Positions 1 to 9,578 are shown, numbered from the stretch's first letter. The stretch is 64,000 bases of DNA from Aliiroseovarius salicola (GCF_027891095.1 NZ_JAQIIO010000003.1:411252-475251); one strand, 5' to 3'. Numbers and translations: made by a program. Notes: generated by a model not told the origin, from the sequence alone.

Positions 1-858
1 GCCTGTGGGCATGACGGGCATACGGCGATGCTGTTGGGCGCGGCCAAATACCTGTCCGAGACGCGCAATTTCGATGGGACCGTTGTGGTGATCTTCCAGC
101 CCGCCGAAGAAGGTGGCGGCGGCGGCAAGGAGATGTGTGACGACGGGATGATGGATCGGTTTGGCATTCAGGAAGTCTATGGCATGCACAATTGGCCCGG
201 TCAGCCGGTGGGGAGCTTTGCGATCCGCCCCGGTCCGTTCTTTGCGGCAACTGACATCTGGACCGTGACATTTGAGGGCAAGGGCGGACACGCCGCCAAG
301 CCCCACACCACTGTGGATACGACGGTGATGGCAGCGCAGGCGGTGACCGCGCTTCAGACCATCGCGGCGCGCAACGCCAATCCGGTGGAGCAGCTGGTGG
401 TGAGCGTGACCTCGTTTGAGACATCATCCACAGCCTTCAACGTCATCCCGCAACAGGTTGTGGTCAAAGGCACGACGCGGACATTGTCAGGTGAGATCAG
501 GGATCTGGCACAGGTGCGGATCACCGAGATATGTGAAGGGATTGCCGCGACCTTCGGTGGCGTGGCCACAGTGGAATATAATCGCAATTATCCGGTGATG
601 GTGAATCACGAAATGCAGACCGAATTTGCAGCGGATGTGGCCCGGAAGGTCTCTGGGGACTGCAATGATGCGCCTCTGGTGATGGGTGGAGAAGACTTCG
701 CCTTCATGCTCGAAGAACGACCGGGTGCCTATATCCTGGTGGGCAATGGCGACACGGCGATGGTCCATCACCCGGAGTATAATTTCAACGATGAGGCCAT
801 TCCCGCGGGATGCAGCTGGTGGGCAGAAATTGCCGAACAAAGGATGCCGATCGGGTAA
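1..858 (+). CDS. M20D family amidohydrolase (hippurate hydrolase-like), 5' end cut by window
   Basis: The frame is already open at base 1, so the N-terminus lies outside the window; 285 residues are visible. It begins ACGHDGHTAMLLGAAKYL, the M20 metal-binding HDGHT segment, followed by PAEEGGGG with the catalytic/metal-binding Glu pair. A lid domain follows (GGHAAKPHTTVD) and the C-terminus has MGGEDFAFM and HHPEYNFND, all standard for the M20D branch (hippurate hydrolase, amino-acid amidohydrolase). These cytosolic dinuclear metalloenzymes hydrolyse N-acyl or amide bonds of amino acids; the exact substrate cannot be told. It converges on moaA. Family assignment is firm, substrate unknown. 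Confidence 0.9.
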   Translation, partial: ACGHDGHTAMLLGAAKYLSETRNFDGTVVVIFQPAEEGGGGGKEMCDDGMMDRFGIQEVYGMHNWPGQPVGSFAIRPGPFFAATDIWTVTFEGKGGHAAKPHTTVDTTVMAAQAVTALQTIAARNANPVEQLVVSVTSFETSSTAFNVIPQQVVVKGTTRTLSGEIRDLAQVRITEICEGIAATFGGVATVEYNRNYPVMVNHEMQTEFAADVARKVSGDCNDAPLVMGGEDFAFMLEERPGAYILVGNGDTAMVHHPEYNFNDEAIPAGCSWWAEIAEQRMPIG

Positions 859-892
859 AGTCGCCTGCCGCATTGTTCGGGGCGCTGCTGGT

Positions 893-1001
893 GGCTCACG
901 TTGTGAGCCTAAAAGGGGCGCTGCCCCTCGACCTGCGGTCTCACCCCGGGATATTTTGAGACAGAAGATGAGGTGATGGGGCGGCTGATCGATCAGCCGC
1001 C
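893..1001. repeat. Intergenic hairpins and palindrome between convergent genes
   Basis: Three inverted repeats lie here: GGCTCAC-GTT-GTGAGCC (893-909), AGGGGC-GCT-GCCCCT (914-928) and a loopless perfect 22-bp palindrome at 980-1001 centred on CTGATCGATCAG that contains the moaA stop codon. The stretch from about 930 (ACCCCGGGATATTTTGAGA) resembles the GC-rich intergenic element common in Rhodobacterales and is related to the one at 14584-14626. No T-run follows the stems on either strand, so these are termination or mRNA-end structures only by inference. Confidence 0.55.
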
Positions 1002-2039
1002 GGTATGGCTCATGTGGCGCTGGGTCTGCCCTGCGACTGACTGACGGGAATAGTCGAAGTCATGACCTTTGGGTTTGCGCGCGATAGCAGCATGGATCGC
1101 TTCGATCAGATGAGCGTCATCGTCATTCTCGCGTAGCGGTGCGCGCAGATCCGTCATGCCGTCATGGCCAAGGCATGTGTAAAGCTGGCCGGTGCAGCTC
1201 ATCCGCACGCGGTTGCAGCTTTCGCAGAAGTTATGGCTGAGTGGCTGGATCAGACCAATTTTCTGGCCGGTTTCTTCAAGGCGCATATAGCGGGCCGGAC
1301 CGCCGGTATTGTCGCCCAGATCGGTAAGCGTATAGCGCGTTGCCAGTTCATTTCGAAGATCGGTGAGCGACCAGTATTGGCCCAGACGCGCGACCTCGTC
1401 CATATCGCCCATTGGCATGACTTCGATGAAGGTCAGGTCCATGTCGCGTTCGGCACAGAAGGACACAAGGTCAAAAAGTTCCGACTGGTTGAAATCTTTC
1501 ACCGCAACTGCGTTGATCTTTACCCGCAGCCCAGCTTTTTGCGCCGCTTCGATGCCGCGCAATACCTGGGGCAGGCGACCCCAGCGGGTGATTTTGGCAA
1601 ATTTCTCTTCGTCCAGCGTGTCGAGCGAGACATTCACACGGCGCACTCCGCAGGCGTAAAGCTCATCGGCGAAACGGTGCAGTTGTGAGCCATTTGTGGT
1701 GAGGGTCAGTTCGTTGAGTGCCCCGCTATCGAGATGGCGCGACATGGCGCGGAAAAACTCCATGATCCCACGGCGCACAAGGGGTTCCCCCCCGGTAATC
1801 CGCAGCTTTTTTACGCCCAGCCCGATAAACGCGGTACAGATCCGGTCAAGCTCTTCCAGCGACAGAAGGTCCTTTTTTGGCAAAAAGGTCATGTGTTCGC
1901 TCATGCAATAGGTGCAGCGGAAATCGCAGCGATCGGTGACCGACAGACGCAGATAGGTCACTGGCCGCAGAAATGGATCGACCAAGCGCGGCGCGTCCGG
2001 GGAGACGGAAGAGGATGGATGTTGTGCAGTGTTTTCCAT
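993..2039 (-). CDS. moaA: GTP 3',8-cyclase MoaA (molybdenum cofactor biosynthesis)
   Basis: Radical SAM enzyme of 348 residues that converts GTP to (8S)-3',8-cyclo-7,8-dihydro-GTP, the first step of molybdopterin synthesis. The N-terminal SAM cluster motif is CDFRCTYC (Cys 38, 42, 45); the second 4Fe-4S site is the C-terminal [12 protein letters not shown]...C (about 266-283). It ends in Gly-Gly, the invariant MoaA tail needed for activity. The SAM-binding TGGEP is also present. Length is normal. It stands alone, convergent with the upstream amidohydrolase and back-to-back with a lipoprotein gene. No other moa gene is in the window. Confidence 0.97.
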   Translation of the reverse strand: MENTAQHPSSSVSPDAPRLVDPFLRPVTYLRLSVTDRCDFRCTYCMSEHMTFLPKKDLLSLEELDRICTAFIGLGVKKLRITGGEPLVRRGIMEFFRAMSRHLDSGALNELTLTTNGSQLHRFADELYACGVRRVNVSLDTLDEEKFAKITRWGRLPQVLRGIEAAQKAGLRVKINAVAVKDFNQSELFDLVSFCAERDMDLTFIEVMPMGDMDEVARLGQYWSLTDLRNELATRYTLTDLGDNTGGPARYMRLEETGQKIGLIQPLSHNFCESCNRVRMSCTGQLYTCLGHDGMTDLRAPLRENDDDAHLIEAIHAAIARKPKGHDFDYSRQSVAGQTQRHMSHTGG

Positions 2040-2113
2040 GACGCGAACCTATGCCTGTGATGGGCCGTATGCAAGGGCAGGGGCATCAAATCTCCATTGA
2101 TCCAGGATCAAAT

Positions 2114-2605
2114 ATGCGTCACGTTCACCATATGAAAAACTATGTTTTACTCCCCGCAATTGGGCTTGTCCTCTCAGGATGTGCCGGAATTGAAATCCCT
2201 CAATTTCTTCCGATGCCATCTGATCCGGATAGAACTTCGGCGCCTGTTTCCTCAACCGCGCCACCACCGCCGGTGGAGGGGGTGACTGTTGAAGAGTTGA
2301 GTGCGGTAGGCCCTGAAGACGTGCAGGGGTCAGCAAGTGCATCTTCGGCCTCTGATGGCGTGATTGGCACCACGATTGCCACTTTGGGTAACGCAACTGA
2401 TCCCGGTTTCTGGATGGAAACCCCATTGGTTGCGACGGTCAGGGAAGGGCGGATCAAATCCAATGTGACCGGCCGTACCGTCAAGGTCACCTTGCGTCCG
2501 ATACCGGGGCCGGCGGGGGCTGGTAGCCGGATATCTCTATCAGCGCTGCAATTGTTGGATCTACCCTTGGATGGTCTTCATAAGCTTGAGGTGTCTGGCC
2601 TGTGA
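2114..2605 (+). CDS. Small putative lipoprotein, function unknown
   Basis: Predicted exported lipoprotein of 163 residues. The start at 2114 (MRHVHHMKNY) has AGGA upstream; 2132 (MKNYVLL) is the alternative. The signal peptide ends in a lipobox LSGC, so Cys 23 would be lipidated. The mature part has a Pro-rich linker (about residues 35-60) and then a small domain with two basic/hydrophobic stretches (about 110-160). No known family is recognised. The stop codon overlaps the GTG start of the acyl-CoA synthetase (GTGA), so the two are translationally coupled. Whether they work together is unknown. Confidence 0.7.
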   Translation: MRHVHHMKNYVLLPAIGLVLSGCAGIEIPQFLPMPSDPDRTSAPVSSTAPPPPVEGVTVEELSAVGPEDVQGSASASSASDGVIGTTIATLGNATDPGFWMETPLVATVREGRIKSNVTGRTVKVTLRPIPGPAGAGSRISLSALQLLDLPLDGLHKLEVSGL

Positions 2606-4242
2606 CAACAGACCAATGGCTTGCTGAAGGTCGGGCGCGAAAACAAGTGCGCCGCTGGGCGAGCTGGGATGATATGCGGGCCGAGTTTTCGTGGGACATC
2701 CCCGATCACCTCAATATCGCAGAACGCTGTTGTGACAGCTGGGCAGCGATGGATCCCGCGCGGGTTGCCCTGACCCACGTTACACAGGATGGCGTCGCCA
2801 GAGAGTGGAGTTTTGGCGAGCTTCGCGACTTGTCTGACCAATTTGCAACTGTGTTGCAGGGGTCCGGTGTGACCAAAGGTGACCGCGTTGCGGTGTTGTT
2901 GGGGCAGGGGCCAGAGGTTCTGGTTGCACATTTTGCGGCTTATAAAATTGGTGCAGTCGTGCTGCCGCTCTTTACACTATTTGGGGTGGAAGCTCTGCGT
3001 TACCGGCTTTCGGACAGTGGGGCGAAAGCGGTGGTGACGGACGCTGAAGGCATGATCAAACTGTCTGAGATTCGCGAGGATCTTCCGGGTCTAACGCGTG
3101 TGTTCGTGACTGATGATGTCGCTGGAACAGCAAGCTTTTATGATTTGATCAACGCAGCAGAGCCGCTGAGTGAGCGCGTGATGACAAAAGCCGAAGACCC
3201 GGCGCTGATGATCTACACGTCCGGTACAACCGGTGCGCCCAAAGGGGTGTTGCACGCGCATAGGTTCCTGTTGGGGCATTTGCCCTGTGTCGAAACCTAC
3301 AACCCTGATTTTCCGCAGGCGGGGGACAAGGGTTGGACGCCTGCGGATTGGGCCTGGATCGGCGGGCTGATGGATCTGGCCATTCCGTTTCTTTACTTCG
3401 GTATTCCCATCGTCAGTCACCGGATGCGCAAGTTCGAGGCAGACGCGGCCTACCGCCTGATCGCTGATCATAAGGTCCGCAACCTTTTCCTGCCGCCAAC
3501 TGCACTGAAACTGATGCGACAGTCGGGTGCTGTGCCCCCAGAGGTGGATATTCGGTCCATCGGGACCGGCGGGGAAAGTCTTGGGACAGAGCTTTTGAGA
3601 TGGGCGCGTGGGGCCCTGAAGGTGGAGCTCAGTGAGTTTTACGGCCAGACCGAATGTAATCTGGTTGTGTCCTCTGCGGCCGGGGCGATGACGGTAAAGC
3701 CGGGGTCAATGGGGCAACCCGTGCCCGGTCACGATGTGACGGTGATTGATAAGAACGGCCAAGAATGTGCTCCGGGAGAAATGGGGGAGATTGCGGTGCG
3801 CGCGCCAGATCCGGTCATGTTTTTGCGCTACTGGAACCTGCCAGAGAAGACGCAAGATAAGTTTCAGGGGGACTGGATGCGCACCGGTGATCTCGCCGTG
3901 CGCGATGCATATGGATATCTGACCTTTGCCAGCCGCGATGACGATGTGATTACCTCAGCAGGTTATCGCATTGGCCCGTCCGAGATTGAAAACTGCCTGA
4001 TGGCCCATCCCGATGTGGTGATGGCCGCCGTAATTGGCGTGCCGGATGATCTGCGCACCGAAATCGTCAAAGCCGTTGTGGTGCTGCGCCAAGGTTGTGA
4101 TGCCACAGGCAAGGATCGGGAACTTATTGATCTTGTGAAATCCCGGATCAGCCCGCATGTGGCACCACGCATCGTGGAATTCGCAGACGCCCTGCCGATG
4201 ACAGCCACCGGCAAGATCATGCGGCGTGAATTGCGGGGCTAA
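2602..4242 (+). CDS. AMP-dependent acyl-CoA synthetase
   Basis: ANL-superfamily ligase of 546 residues that activates a carboxylic acid with ATP to the acyl-adenylate and then transfers it to CoA. The P-loop-like motif MIYTSGTTGAPKG lies near residue 203, the substrate/adenylate region EFYGQTE near 345, the TGD hinge WMRTGDLAV near 425, and the catalytic Lys context TATGKIMRREL at the C-terminus. It resembles acetyl/medium-chain acyl-CoA synthetases but is shorter than AcsA (about 650), so a short- or medium-chain acid is likelier than acetate. It starts with GTG overlapping the preceding lipoprotein stop by 4 bp. Confidence 0.9.
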   Translation: MTTDQWLAEGRARKQVRRWASWDDMRAEFSWDIPDHLNIAERCCDSWAAMDPARVALTHVTQDGVAREWSFGELRDLSDQFATVLQGSGVTKGDRVAVLLGQGPEVLVAHFAAYKIGAVVLPLFTLFGVEALRYRLSDSGAKAVVTDAEGMIKLSEIREDLPGLTRVFVTDDVAGTASFYDLINAAEPLSERVMTKAEDPALMIYTSGTTGAPKGVLHAHRFLLGHLPCVETYNPDFPQAGDKGWTPADWAWIGGLMDLAIPFLYFGIPIVSHRMRKFEADAAYRLIADHKVRNLFLPPTALKLMRQSGAVPPEVDIRSIGTGGESLGTELLRWARGALKVELSEFYGQTECNLVVSSAAGAMTVKPGSMGQPVPGHDVTVIDKNGQECAPGEMGEIAVRAPDPVMFLRYWNLPEKTQDKFQGDWMRTGDLAVRDAYGYLTFASRDDDVITSAGYRIGPSEIENCLMAHPDVVMAAVIGVPDDLRTEIVKAVVVLRQGCDATGKDRELIDLVKSRISPHVAPRIVEFADALPMTATGKIMRRELRG

Positions 4243-4251
4243 CCTAGTAAT

Positions 4252-5016
4252 TTACTCTTCCGTTGCTGAATCCTGAGGCTCTGAGGTGTCGATCTCTTCA
4301 ACTGGTGCAGGCACATCCTCCGGTGTGAAACCGATATATTTTCCGGCTTCCTTTACAGCGAAATCTTTCATGATGTGACCGTGTTCCATGAGGAACTCCC
4401 GCACACGGTCCGGGTCATGTTTCGACAGATCTCGCAGCCACCAAGCCACAGCCTTTTGCATGGCGCCATGCTTTAGGGTGGCCGCTGAGGCAACCCAGCC
4501 CAAGATCCGCTCACGTGCCTCGCGTTCCTCGGGTTTCGGATGGTTCTGCTTGGTCCATGGCAGGGTGATTACCAATGCGGCCCGCCGGATCCAGAGTGTG
4601 TCGGGCCACGGTGCCGCCTCAATCCATTCCTCAACTTCGTCAAGACGTGTGGGATCAGCCACGAGGCGTTTTTGCCCCGCCATGCAAGCGTGATCGGCAA
4701 TGGCCCAGCTGTCGAACTGTGGCACCCAGCTTTTGATCAACTCCCAAGTGGCGTCATCCGGGCGAATGCGCGCTTGTGTCAGCAGCTTCGCAGCCGCGAT
4801 ACGTGCCTCGAAAATATCTGTGTTCCAGAGTTCATCTGCCAGGGCCACACGCTCATCCACACTCAACTCTTTGCGCCAGGTTTTGGTCAGATCATTGAGT
4901 GTCGGGTTCGCTACGCCCAATACTTCGCGGGTCTGTTTGTGATAGGTGGCACTTTCCACCGCCCGTTTCGGGTCGATATGCGCGCGTATCGCGTTCAGGG
5001 CGTCATCGATGGTCAT
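4252..5016 (-). CDS. AlkD-like DNA alkylation repair protein
   Basis: A 254-residue all-helical protein with the ALK/HEAT-repeat pattern of the AlkD family (PF08713): the DSWAIADHACM and WIRRAALVI segments and the C-terminal KHDPDRVREFLMEHG are typical. AlkD-type glycosylases excise bulky alkylated purines (3- and 7-methylated) without base flipping. The last gene of the minus-strand run glmU-glmS-oxidase-alkD; its ATG overlaps the stop of the preceding gene by 4 bp, so it is co-translated. The acidic C-terminal tail (about 20 residues after DVPAPVEE) is not part of the fold. Confidence 0.85.
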   Translation of the reverse strand: MTIDDALNAIRAHIDPKRAVESATYHKQTREVLGVANPTLNDLTKTWRKELSVDERVALADELWNTDIFEARIAAAKLLTQARIRPDDATWELIKSWVPQFDSWAIADHACMAGQKRLVADPTRLDEVEEWIEAAPWPDTLWIRRAALVITLPWTKQNHPKPEEREARERILGWVASAATLKHGAMQKAVAWWLRDLSKHDPDRVREFLMEHGHIMKDFAVKEAGKYIGFTPEDVPAPVEEIDTSEPQDSATEE

Positions 5017-5561
5017 TCATTATCTCCAAGGACGCCAGTGGGCAGCCCATCAATTGTTGCGGTGTTTTTTGCGGCCCAGTAGTCTTCGACCGGTTCTGGT
5101 TTGGCTTTTAAGGCGGGCAACAGGATGTTCCGGTCACCGGTCAGTTCCATTTGCGGAACGGCATAGCCGCAGGAGGTCTGCACCATCTCAACCTGCATAT
5201 CGTAGATCTGTCGTGCTGCGTAGTCTTCCCCAAATCGGGCAATCAGTTCGTTCCAGTTATCATCCCGCGGGTGAAGTGTCCGCGCAGTGCCATAAGCGCG
5301 CAGGATCTGAGGGCGTTTGCCAAAGCTGCACCACATCAGGGTCATCCGATTGAGTGCGCGAAGGTGCCCCGCCGTTTCATTGCCCGACCCCGTGTAGTTC
5401 AGCCAGAGGATCCGGTTTGGTCCCATGACGCGAAGGCTGTCCATCCCTTTGGGCGAGACATTCACCCGCCCCTCGGGCGCTGCTGTGCCGGTAAAGAACA
5501 TGGGTTGTTCTTCGATAAAGGCGCGGTGGCTATCTTCGATCTTGTCAAACTGTTTCGCCAT
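5013..5561 (-). CDS. Pyridoxamine 5'-phosphate oxidase family protein
   Basis: A 182-residue split-barrel flavin-binding protein (PNPOx-like superfamily). The N-terminal FIEEQPMFFTGTAAPEGRVNVSPKGMDSLRV is the standard barrel start of this family; LRALNRMTLMWCSFGKRPQILRAYGTAR follows. It binds FMN or F420 in relatives; the substrate is not evident and it is not the true PdxH. It lies 17 bp after glmS and overlaps the alkD start by 4 bp, so it belongs to the same transcript. The C-terminal region (VQTSCGYAVPQMELTG) is conserved in this Rhodobacterales subgroup as far as I remember. Confidence 0.82.
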   Translation of the reverse strand: MAKQFDKIEDSHRAFIEEQPMFFTGTAAPEGRVNVSPKGMDSLRVMGPNRILWLNYTGSGNETAGHLRALNRMTLMWCSFGKRPQILRAYGTARTLHPRDDNWNELIARFGEDYAARQIYDMQVEMVQTSCGYAVPQMELTGDRNILLPALKAKPEPVEDYWAAKNTATIDGLPTGVLGDNE

Positions 5562-5578
5562 GAAAGGCTCCTGTCCGG

Positions 5579-7399
5579 TTATTCCACTGTGACCGATTTT
5601 GCGAGGTTGCGCGGCTGGTCAACATCCGTGCCTTTGGCAATGGCGGTGTGATAGGCGATCAGCTGCGCCGGAATTGCATAAAGGATCGGCTGCAACAGCT
5701 CAGGTGCTTCTGGCATGGTGATGGTATTCCACACACCGTCACCGGCGCTGTCCGCTGCTCGAACATCCGAGATAAGCAACACGCGACCACCACGCGCCAT
5801 CACCTCCTGCATGTTCGAAACAGTCTTGTCGAAAAGCCCGTCATGGGGTGCCATGACCACAATTGGAGTATGCTGGTCGACCAATGCGATTGGGCCGTGT
5901 TTCAGCTCGCCTGATGCATAACCTTCGGCGTGGATATAGCTGATTTCTTTCAGCTTTAACGCACCTTCCAGCGCGAGTGGGAACATTTGTCCGCGACCGA
6001 GGAATAAAACATCCCGTGCCTCAGCCAGCTTGGTTGAGATTTTTTGGGTGATGTCGTCAATGGACAAGGCTGCTGACATCAATCCAGGCAATTGCCTCAG
6101 CTCGGCCAGCTTCCCGGCCAGCACATCGGCACTCATATGACCGCGTTGGTGGGCTGCCTTCAGCGCCATAATGGCGAAGCTGGTAAGCTGCGCAGTGAAG
6201 GCTTTCGTTGAGGCGACGGACACCTCGACACCTGCATGGATTTTAACCGCCACGTCACTTTCACGGGCAATCGAGCTTTCGGGGACGTTGATCAGGCTGA
6301 TGATGTGATCGGCTTTGTCGCGAGAGTAGCGCAGGGCGGCAAGCGTGTCAGCGGTTTCCCCGGACTGGCTGACGAAAAGCGCTGCGGTGCCGGGGCTGAA
6401 GGGCGCTTCGCGATAGCGGAATTCAGATGCCACGTCGATATCCACGGGCAGGCGGGCATAGTGTTCAAACCAATATTTCGCGGTGAGACCCGCGTAATAG
6501 GCCGTGCCACAGGCAACAATGGACAGGCGGTCGATTTTTGAAAAATCGACCGGGCCAAGATCCATGGTGATCTGATCGTTCTGCACATAGGCTGACAGGA
6601 CTCCCCCAACCACAGTGGGCTGCTGGGCGATTTCTTTCGCCATGTAGTGCTTATAGCCGCCTTTTTCTGCCATGCTGGCATCCATGCGTACCTGTTTCAT
6701 GGGCCGATTGGCATGTTGGTTCCGAGCGTCAAAAATTTCGGCTCCCGCGCGGGTGATCACGGCCCAGTCCCCTTCTTCAAGATAGGTGACTTTGTCGGTC
6801 ATCGGGGCAAGTGCTATGGCATCAGATCCCACGAACATTTCACCGTCCCCATGGCCGATGGCCAGCGGGCTGCCCCTGCGGGCCGCGATTATCAAATCGT
6901 CTTGCCCATCAAAGAGAAAACAAAGTGCAAAAGCTCCGTCCAGCCGCGCCAGCGTGGCCTTGACGGCTTCAACCGGGGACACCCCTTTTTCCAGATGGCT
7001 TTGCGCCATCAGGGCAACGGTTTCCGTATCGGTTTCGGTGCAGAAGTTGATGCCTTCTGCTGCCAGTTCTTCACGCAGTTCGCGGAAGTTTTCGATGATC
7101 CCGTTATGCACCACCGCCACAGGACCCGCGCGATGTGGGTGGGCGTTGTCGGTTGTGGGGGCGCCATGGGTGGCCCAGCGGGTGTGACCGATCCCGGATT
7201 TGCCTTGCAGCGGATTATGCACAAGTTCATCGGAGAGGTTTACCAGTTTGCCCACGGCGCGGCGGCGGTCTAGCCTGTTGTCTTTGTTGACCGTGGCAAT
7301 GCCCGCACTGTCATACCCGCGATATTCCAGCCGTTTCAGCGCTTCGACCAAAATCGGAGCGGCTTCGTGATTACCCAATACGCCGACAATTCCACACAT
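5579..7399 (-). CDS. glmS: Glutamine--fructose-6-phosphate aminotransferase GlmS
   Basis: A 606-residue enzyme making glucosamine-6-phosphate from fructose-6-phosphate and glutamine, the committed step to UDP-GlcNAc for peptidoglycan and lipopolysaccharide. It opens MCGIVGVLG, with Cys 2 as the N-terminal nucleophile of the glutaminase domain (residues 1-about 230); two SIS sugar-phosphate domains follow (CGTAYYAG, VSQSGETADT). The C-terminus ends DQPRNLAKSVTVE as in nearly all GlmS. It is 1 bp downstream of glmU, so the two form an operon for consecutive parts of one pathway. No glmS ribozyme is expected or seen. Confidence 0.98.
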   Translation of the reverse strand: MCGIVGVLGNHEAAPILVEALKRLEYRGYDSAGIATVNKDNRLDRRRAVGKLVNLSDELVHNPLQGKSGIGHTRWATHGAPTTDNAHPHRAGPVAVVHNGIIENFRELREELAAEGINFCTETDTETVALMAQSHLEKGVSPVEAVKATLARLDGAFALCFLFDGQDDLIIAARRGSPLAIGHGDGEMFVGSDAIALAPMTDKVTYLEEGDWAVITRAGAEIFDARNQHANRPMKQVRMDASMAEKGGYKHYMAKEIAQQPTVVGGVLSAYVQNDQITMDLGPVDFSKIDRLSIVACGTAYYAGLTAKYWFEHYARLPVDIDVASEFRYREAPFSPGTAALFVSQSGETADTLAALRYSRDKADHIISLINVPESSIARESDVAVKIHAGVEVSVASTKAFTAQLTSFAIMALKAAHQRGHMSADVLAGKLAELRQLPGLMSAALSIDDITQKISTKLAEARDVLFLGRGQMFPLALEGALKLKEISYIHAEGYASGELKHGPIALVDQHTPIVVMAPHDGLFDKTVSNMQEVMARGGRVLLISDVRAADSAGDGVWNTITMPEAPELLQPILYAIPAQLIAYHTAIAKGTDVDQPRNLAKSVTVE

Positions 7400-7400
7400 A

Positions 7401-8756
7401 TCAGTTTGCCCCCTGTTTGCGGGCTTTGAGAGCCTTGAGTTTCTTGAACAGTTTCACCGCCAAACCCGGTTTGATCTGCTGGTCTGCCCGCGCGATCGAC
7501 AATGCGCCATCCGGGACATCTTTTGTAATGGTCGAGCCTGAGGCCGTCATCGCCTCATCTCCTACCCGCACCGGGGCCACAAGCATCGTATCCGATCCAA
7601 TAAAGGCACGGTGACCAATATGGGTGTGGTGTTTCATCACCCCGTCATAGTTGCAGGTCACGGTGCCCGCACCCAGATTGGCCTCGTCCCCGACGAACGC
7701 ATCACCTACGTAGGACAGGTGATTGACCTTTGCCCCTTCACCAATCTGCGCGTTCTTGATTTCTACGAAATTTCCGATCTTGGCGCCATTTGCCAGTTCC
7801 GCCCCAGGGCGCAGTCGCGCAAAGGGACCAACGATAGATCCGGCAGACACATGGCAGCCCTCGAAATGGCTGAAGGCGCGCAGGCGCGCACCACTTTCCA
7901 CGGTCACATCAGGCCCGAAATAGACGTTGGGTTCGATAAACGCATCGCGGCCGATGACCGTATCGAGCGAGAAAAACACGGTGTCTGGGGCTTGCAAAGT
8001 GACGCCGTCTTCCAGCGCCTCTGCGCGACGGCGGGCTTGGAACAGCTCTTCTGCGGCAGCCAGTTCCGAGCGAGAGTTGATGCCCAGTGTTTCGGCTTCA
8101 TCACAGCTTACGGCCACAGACTTCAAACCACGCGAATTGGCCACAGCAACGATATCAGGGAGGTAGTATTCGCCGGCCGCATTGTCATTGCCAACATTGT
8201 CGAGCAGGTCGAACAGAAGCCCGGCATCCGCAGCCACAACACCGCTGTTGCAAAGGGTGATGGCGCGTTCTTCTTCCGTGGCATCCTTGTATTCCACAAT
8301 GCGTGACAGCTGCCCATTTTCAACCACCAGACGCCCGTAACGCCCGGGATCAGCGGCTTCAAACCCCAAGACAACAATATCTGCCCCGTCACGACGGGTC
8401 ATTGCCATCTCTTCAAGGGTCTCTGCACGAATGAAGGGTGTGTCGCCATAGAGCACAAAGGCATCGCCTTCAAATCCGGCCAGCGCGTCCTGAGCCTGAA
8501 GCACAGCATGCCCGGTGCCAAGTTGTTCGTCCTGAACGGCAATTGTGATGTCTGGGTCAATATTTTCGGCGGCTTTCTGAACAAGATCAGCGCCATGCCC
8601 CACAACAAGAACAGTTCGATCGGCATTCAGCTCGCGGCCAGACCCCAGAGTATGCGCAAACAGGGGCGCATTGCCAACCTCATGCAACACCTTCGGAAGG
8701 TCTGATTTCATGCGCGTGCCCTGGCCTGCGGCGAGGACGATCAAAGCTGTTGTCAT
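7401..8756 (-). CDS. glmU: Bifunctional GlmU: GlcN-1-P acetyltransferase / GlcNAc-1-P uridylyltransferase
   Basis: A 451-residue enzyme performing the last two cytosolic steps to UDP-N-acetylglucosamine. The N-terminal nucleotidyltransferase has LAAGQGTRMKSDLPKVLH (residues 8-25) and the C-terminal half is a left-handed beta-helix with repeated hexapeptides (GARLRAFSHFEGCHVSAGS, KIGNFVEIKNAQIGEGAK) and the acetyltransferase motif GAGTVTCNYDG. Length is normal. First gene of the minus-strand run; the promoter should lie in 8757-8897, shared back-to-back with gph. Confidence 0.98.
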   Translation of the reverse strand: MTTALIVLAAGQGTRMKSDLPKVLHEVGNAPLFAHTLGSGRELNADRTVLVVGHGADLVQKAAENIDPDITIAVQDEQLGTGHAVLQAQDALAGFEGDAFVLYGDTPFIRAETLEEMAMTRRDGADIVVLGFEAADPGRYGRLVVENGQLSRIVEYKDATEEERAITLCNSGVVAADAGLLFDLLDNVGNDNAAGEYYLPDIVAVANSRGLKSVAVSCDEAETLGINSRSELAAAEELFQARRRAEALEDGVTLQAPDTVFFSLDTVIGRDAFIEPNVYFGPDVTVESGARLRAFSHFEGCHVSAGSIVGPFARLRPGAELANGAKIGNFVEIKNAQIGEGAKVNHLSYVGDAFVGDEANLGAGTVTCNYDGVMKHHTHIGHRAFIGSDTMLVAPVRVGDEAMTASGSTITKDVPDGALSIARADQQIKPGLAVKLFKKLKALKARKQGAN

Positions 8757-8806
8757 ATCGATCTGCTCTTTTAAATCCGTTCATCCCGTTTTACCTCTTG
8801 GGAAAA

Positions 8807-8838
8807 CCCCTGCAAGGGGGCAAGGTTCAATTAACCTT
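8807..8838. promoter_or_regulatory. Inverted repeats in the glmU/gph divergent region
   Basis: The 141-bp divergent gap contains a hairpin CCCCT-GCA-AGGGG (8807-8819) and, directly after it, AAGGTT-CAATT-AACCTT (8822-8838). The second is shaped like an operator for a dimeric regulator. No clear -35/-10 pair was found, and no regulator is named by the context. Confidence 0.35.
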
Positions 8839-8897
8839 ACCATGGGTTACAAAACGAAGCAGAGTAAGGCAGGGGGCGGCAGGGAATTGCCGATATC

Positions 8898-9578
8898 ATG
8901 ATGCAGACCGTGATTTTTGATCTGGACGGAACACTGGCGGATACCTCTGGCGATCTGATTGCTGCGGCCAATGCCTGTTTTCAGGCGCTTGGCCATGGTG
9001 AAGTGCTCGACCCGTTGGCGGATGCGCTGACAGCCTTTCACGGCGGGCGGGCGATGTTGACACTTGGGTTTGAGCGCTTGGGGGTAGACACATCGGATGT
9101 GGTCGACCGGGAGTTCCCAAATCTTCTTGTGCACTATGAGCAGGGGATTGATCGGCACACGGTGCTTTATCCCGGCGCAATTGATGCTGTGGAGAGGCTG
9201 CGGGCAAATGGCTACGCCGTCGGGATCTGCACCAACAAACCCGAAGGGCTGGCCGAACTGCTGCTTATGCGCCTTGGGATCCGCGACCTGTTTGGATCTC
9301 TGATCGGCGCGGATACATTGCCAACTCGAAAACCGGATGTGGCGCCGTATGCAGCTTCGGTGGAGAGGGCTGGGGGCGTGGTCGGGAAATCCCTGATTAT
9401 CGGAGATACAGTGACCGACCTGAACACAGCGCGGGCAGCGGGTGTTCCCTGCATCCTTGTGGGGTTCGGCCCTGAGGGTAGCGGCGTTGCGCGCTTGAAC
9501 CCCGATGCGCTTTTGGATCACTACGACGGTTTGGATCAGATCGTTGCCCGTCTGATAGGACATCCGGTCTTGGTATAA
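8898..9578 (+). CDS. gph: Phosphoglycolate phosphatase-like HAD hydrolase
   Basis: A 226-residue HAD-IA hydrolase. Motif I is FDLDGTLADT (nucleophile Asp 8 from the first of two adjacent ATGs), the cap carries DALTAFHGGRAMLTLGF, motif II CTNKPE, and motif III/IV K-P and IGDTVTDLNTARAAG. It fits Gph, which dephosphorylates 2-phosphoglycolate made by Rubisco oxygenation or DNA repair, but HAD substrate range is broad. AGGGA precedes the start by about 12 bp. Divergent from glmU. Confidence 0.85.
   Translation: MMQTVIFDLDGTLADTSGDLIAAANACFQALGHGEVLDPLADALTAFHGGRAMLTLGFERLGVDTSDVVDREFPNLLVHYEQGIDRHTVLYPGAIDAVERLRANGYAVGICTNKPEGLAELLLMRLGIRDLFGSLIGADTLPTRKPDVAPYAASVERAGGVVGKSLIIGDTVTDLNTARAAGVPCILVGFGPEGSGVARLNPDALLDHYDGLDQIVARLIGHPVLV

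Noticed and set aside
980..1001. Perfect 22-bp palindrome considered as an attachment site or restriction-type target
   Set aside because: It lies at the end of moaA between convergent genes, has no integrase or duplicated copy in the window, and fits a 3'-end structure.
5579..7399. Riboswitch/ribozyme control of glmS
   Set aside because: glmS is the second gene, 1 bp after glmU, leaving no leader for a glmS ribozyme.
8898..9578. Carbon-fixation link for gph
   Set aside because: No cbb genes are in the window, so gph is read as a housekeeping HAD phosphatase.
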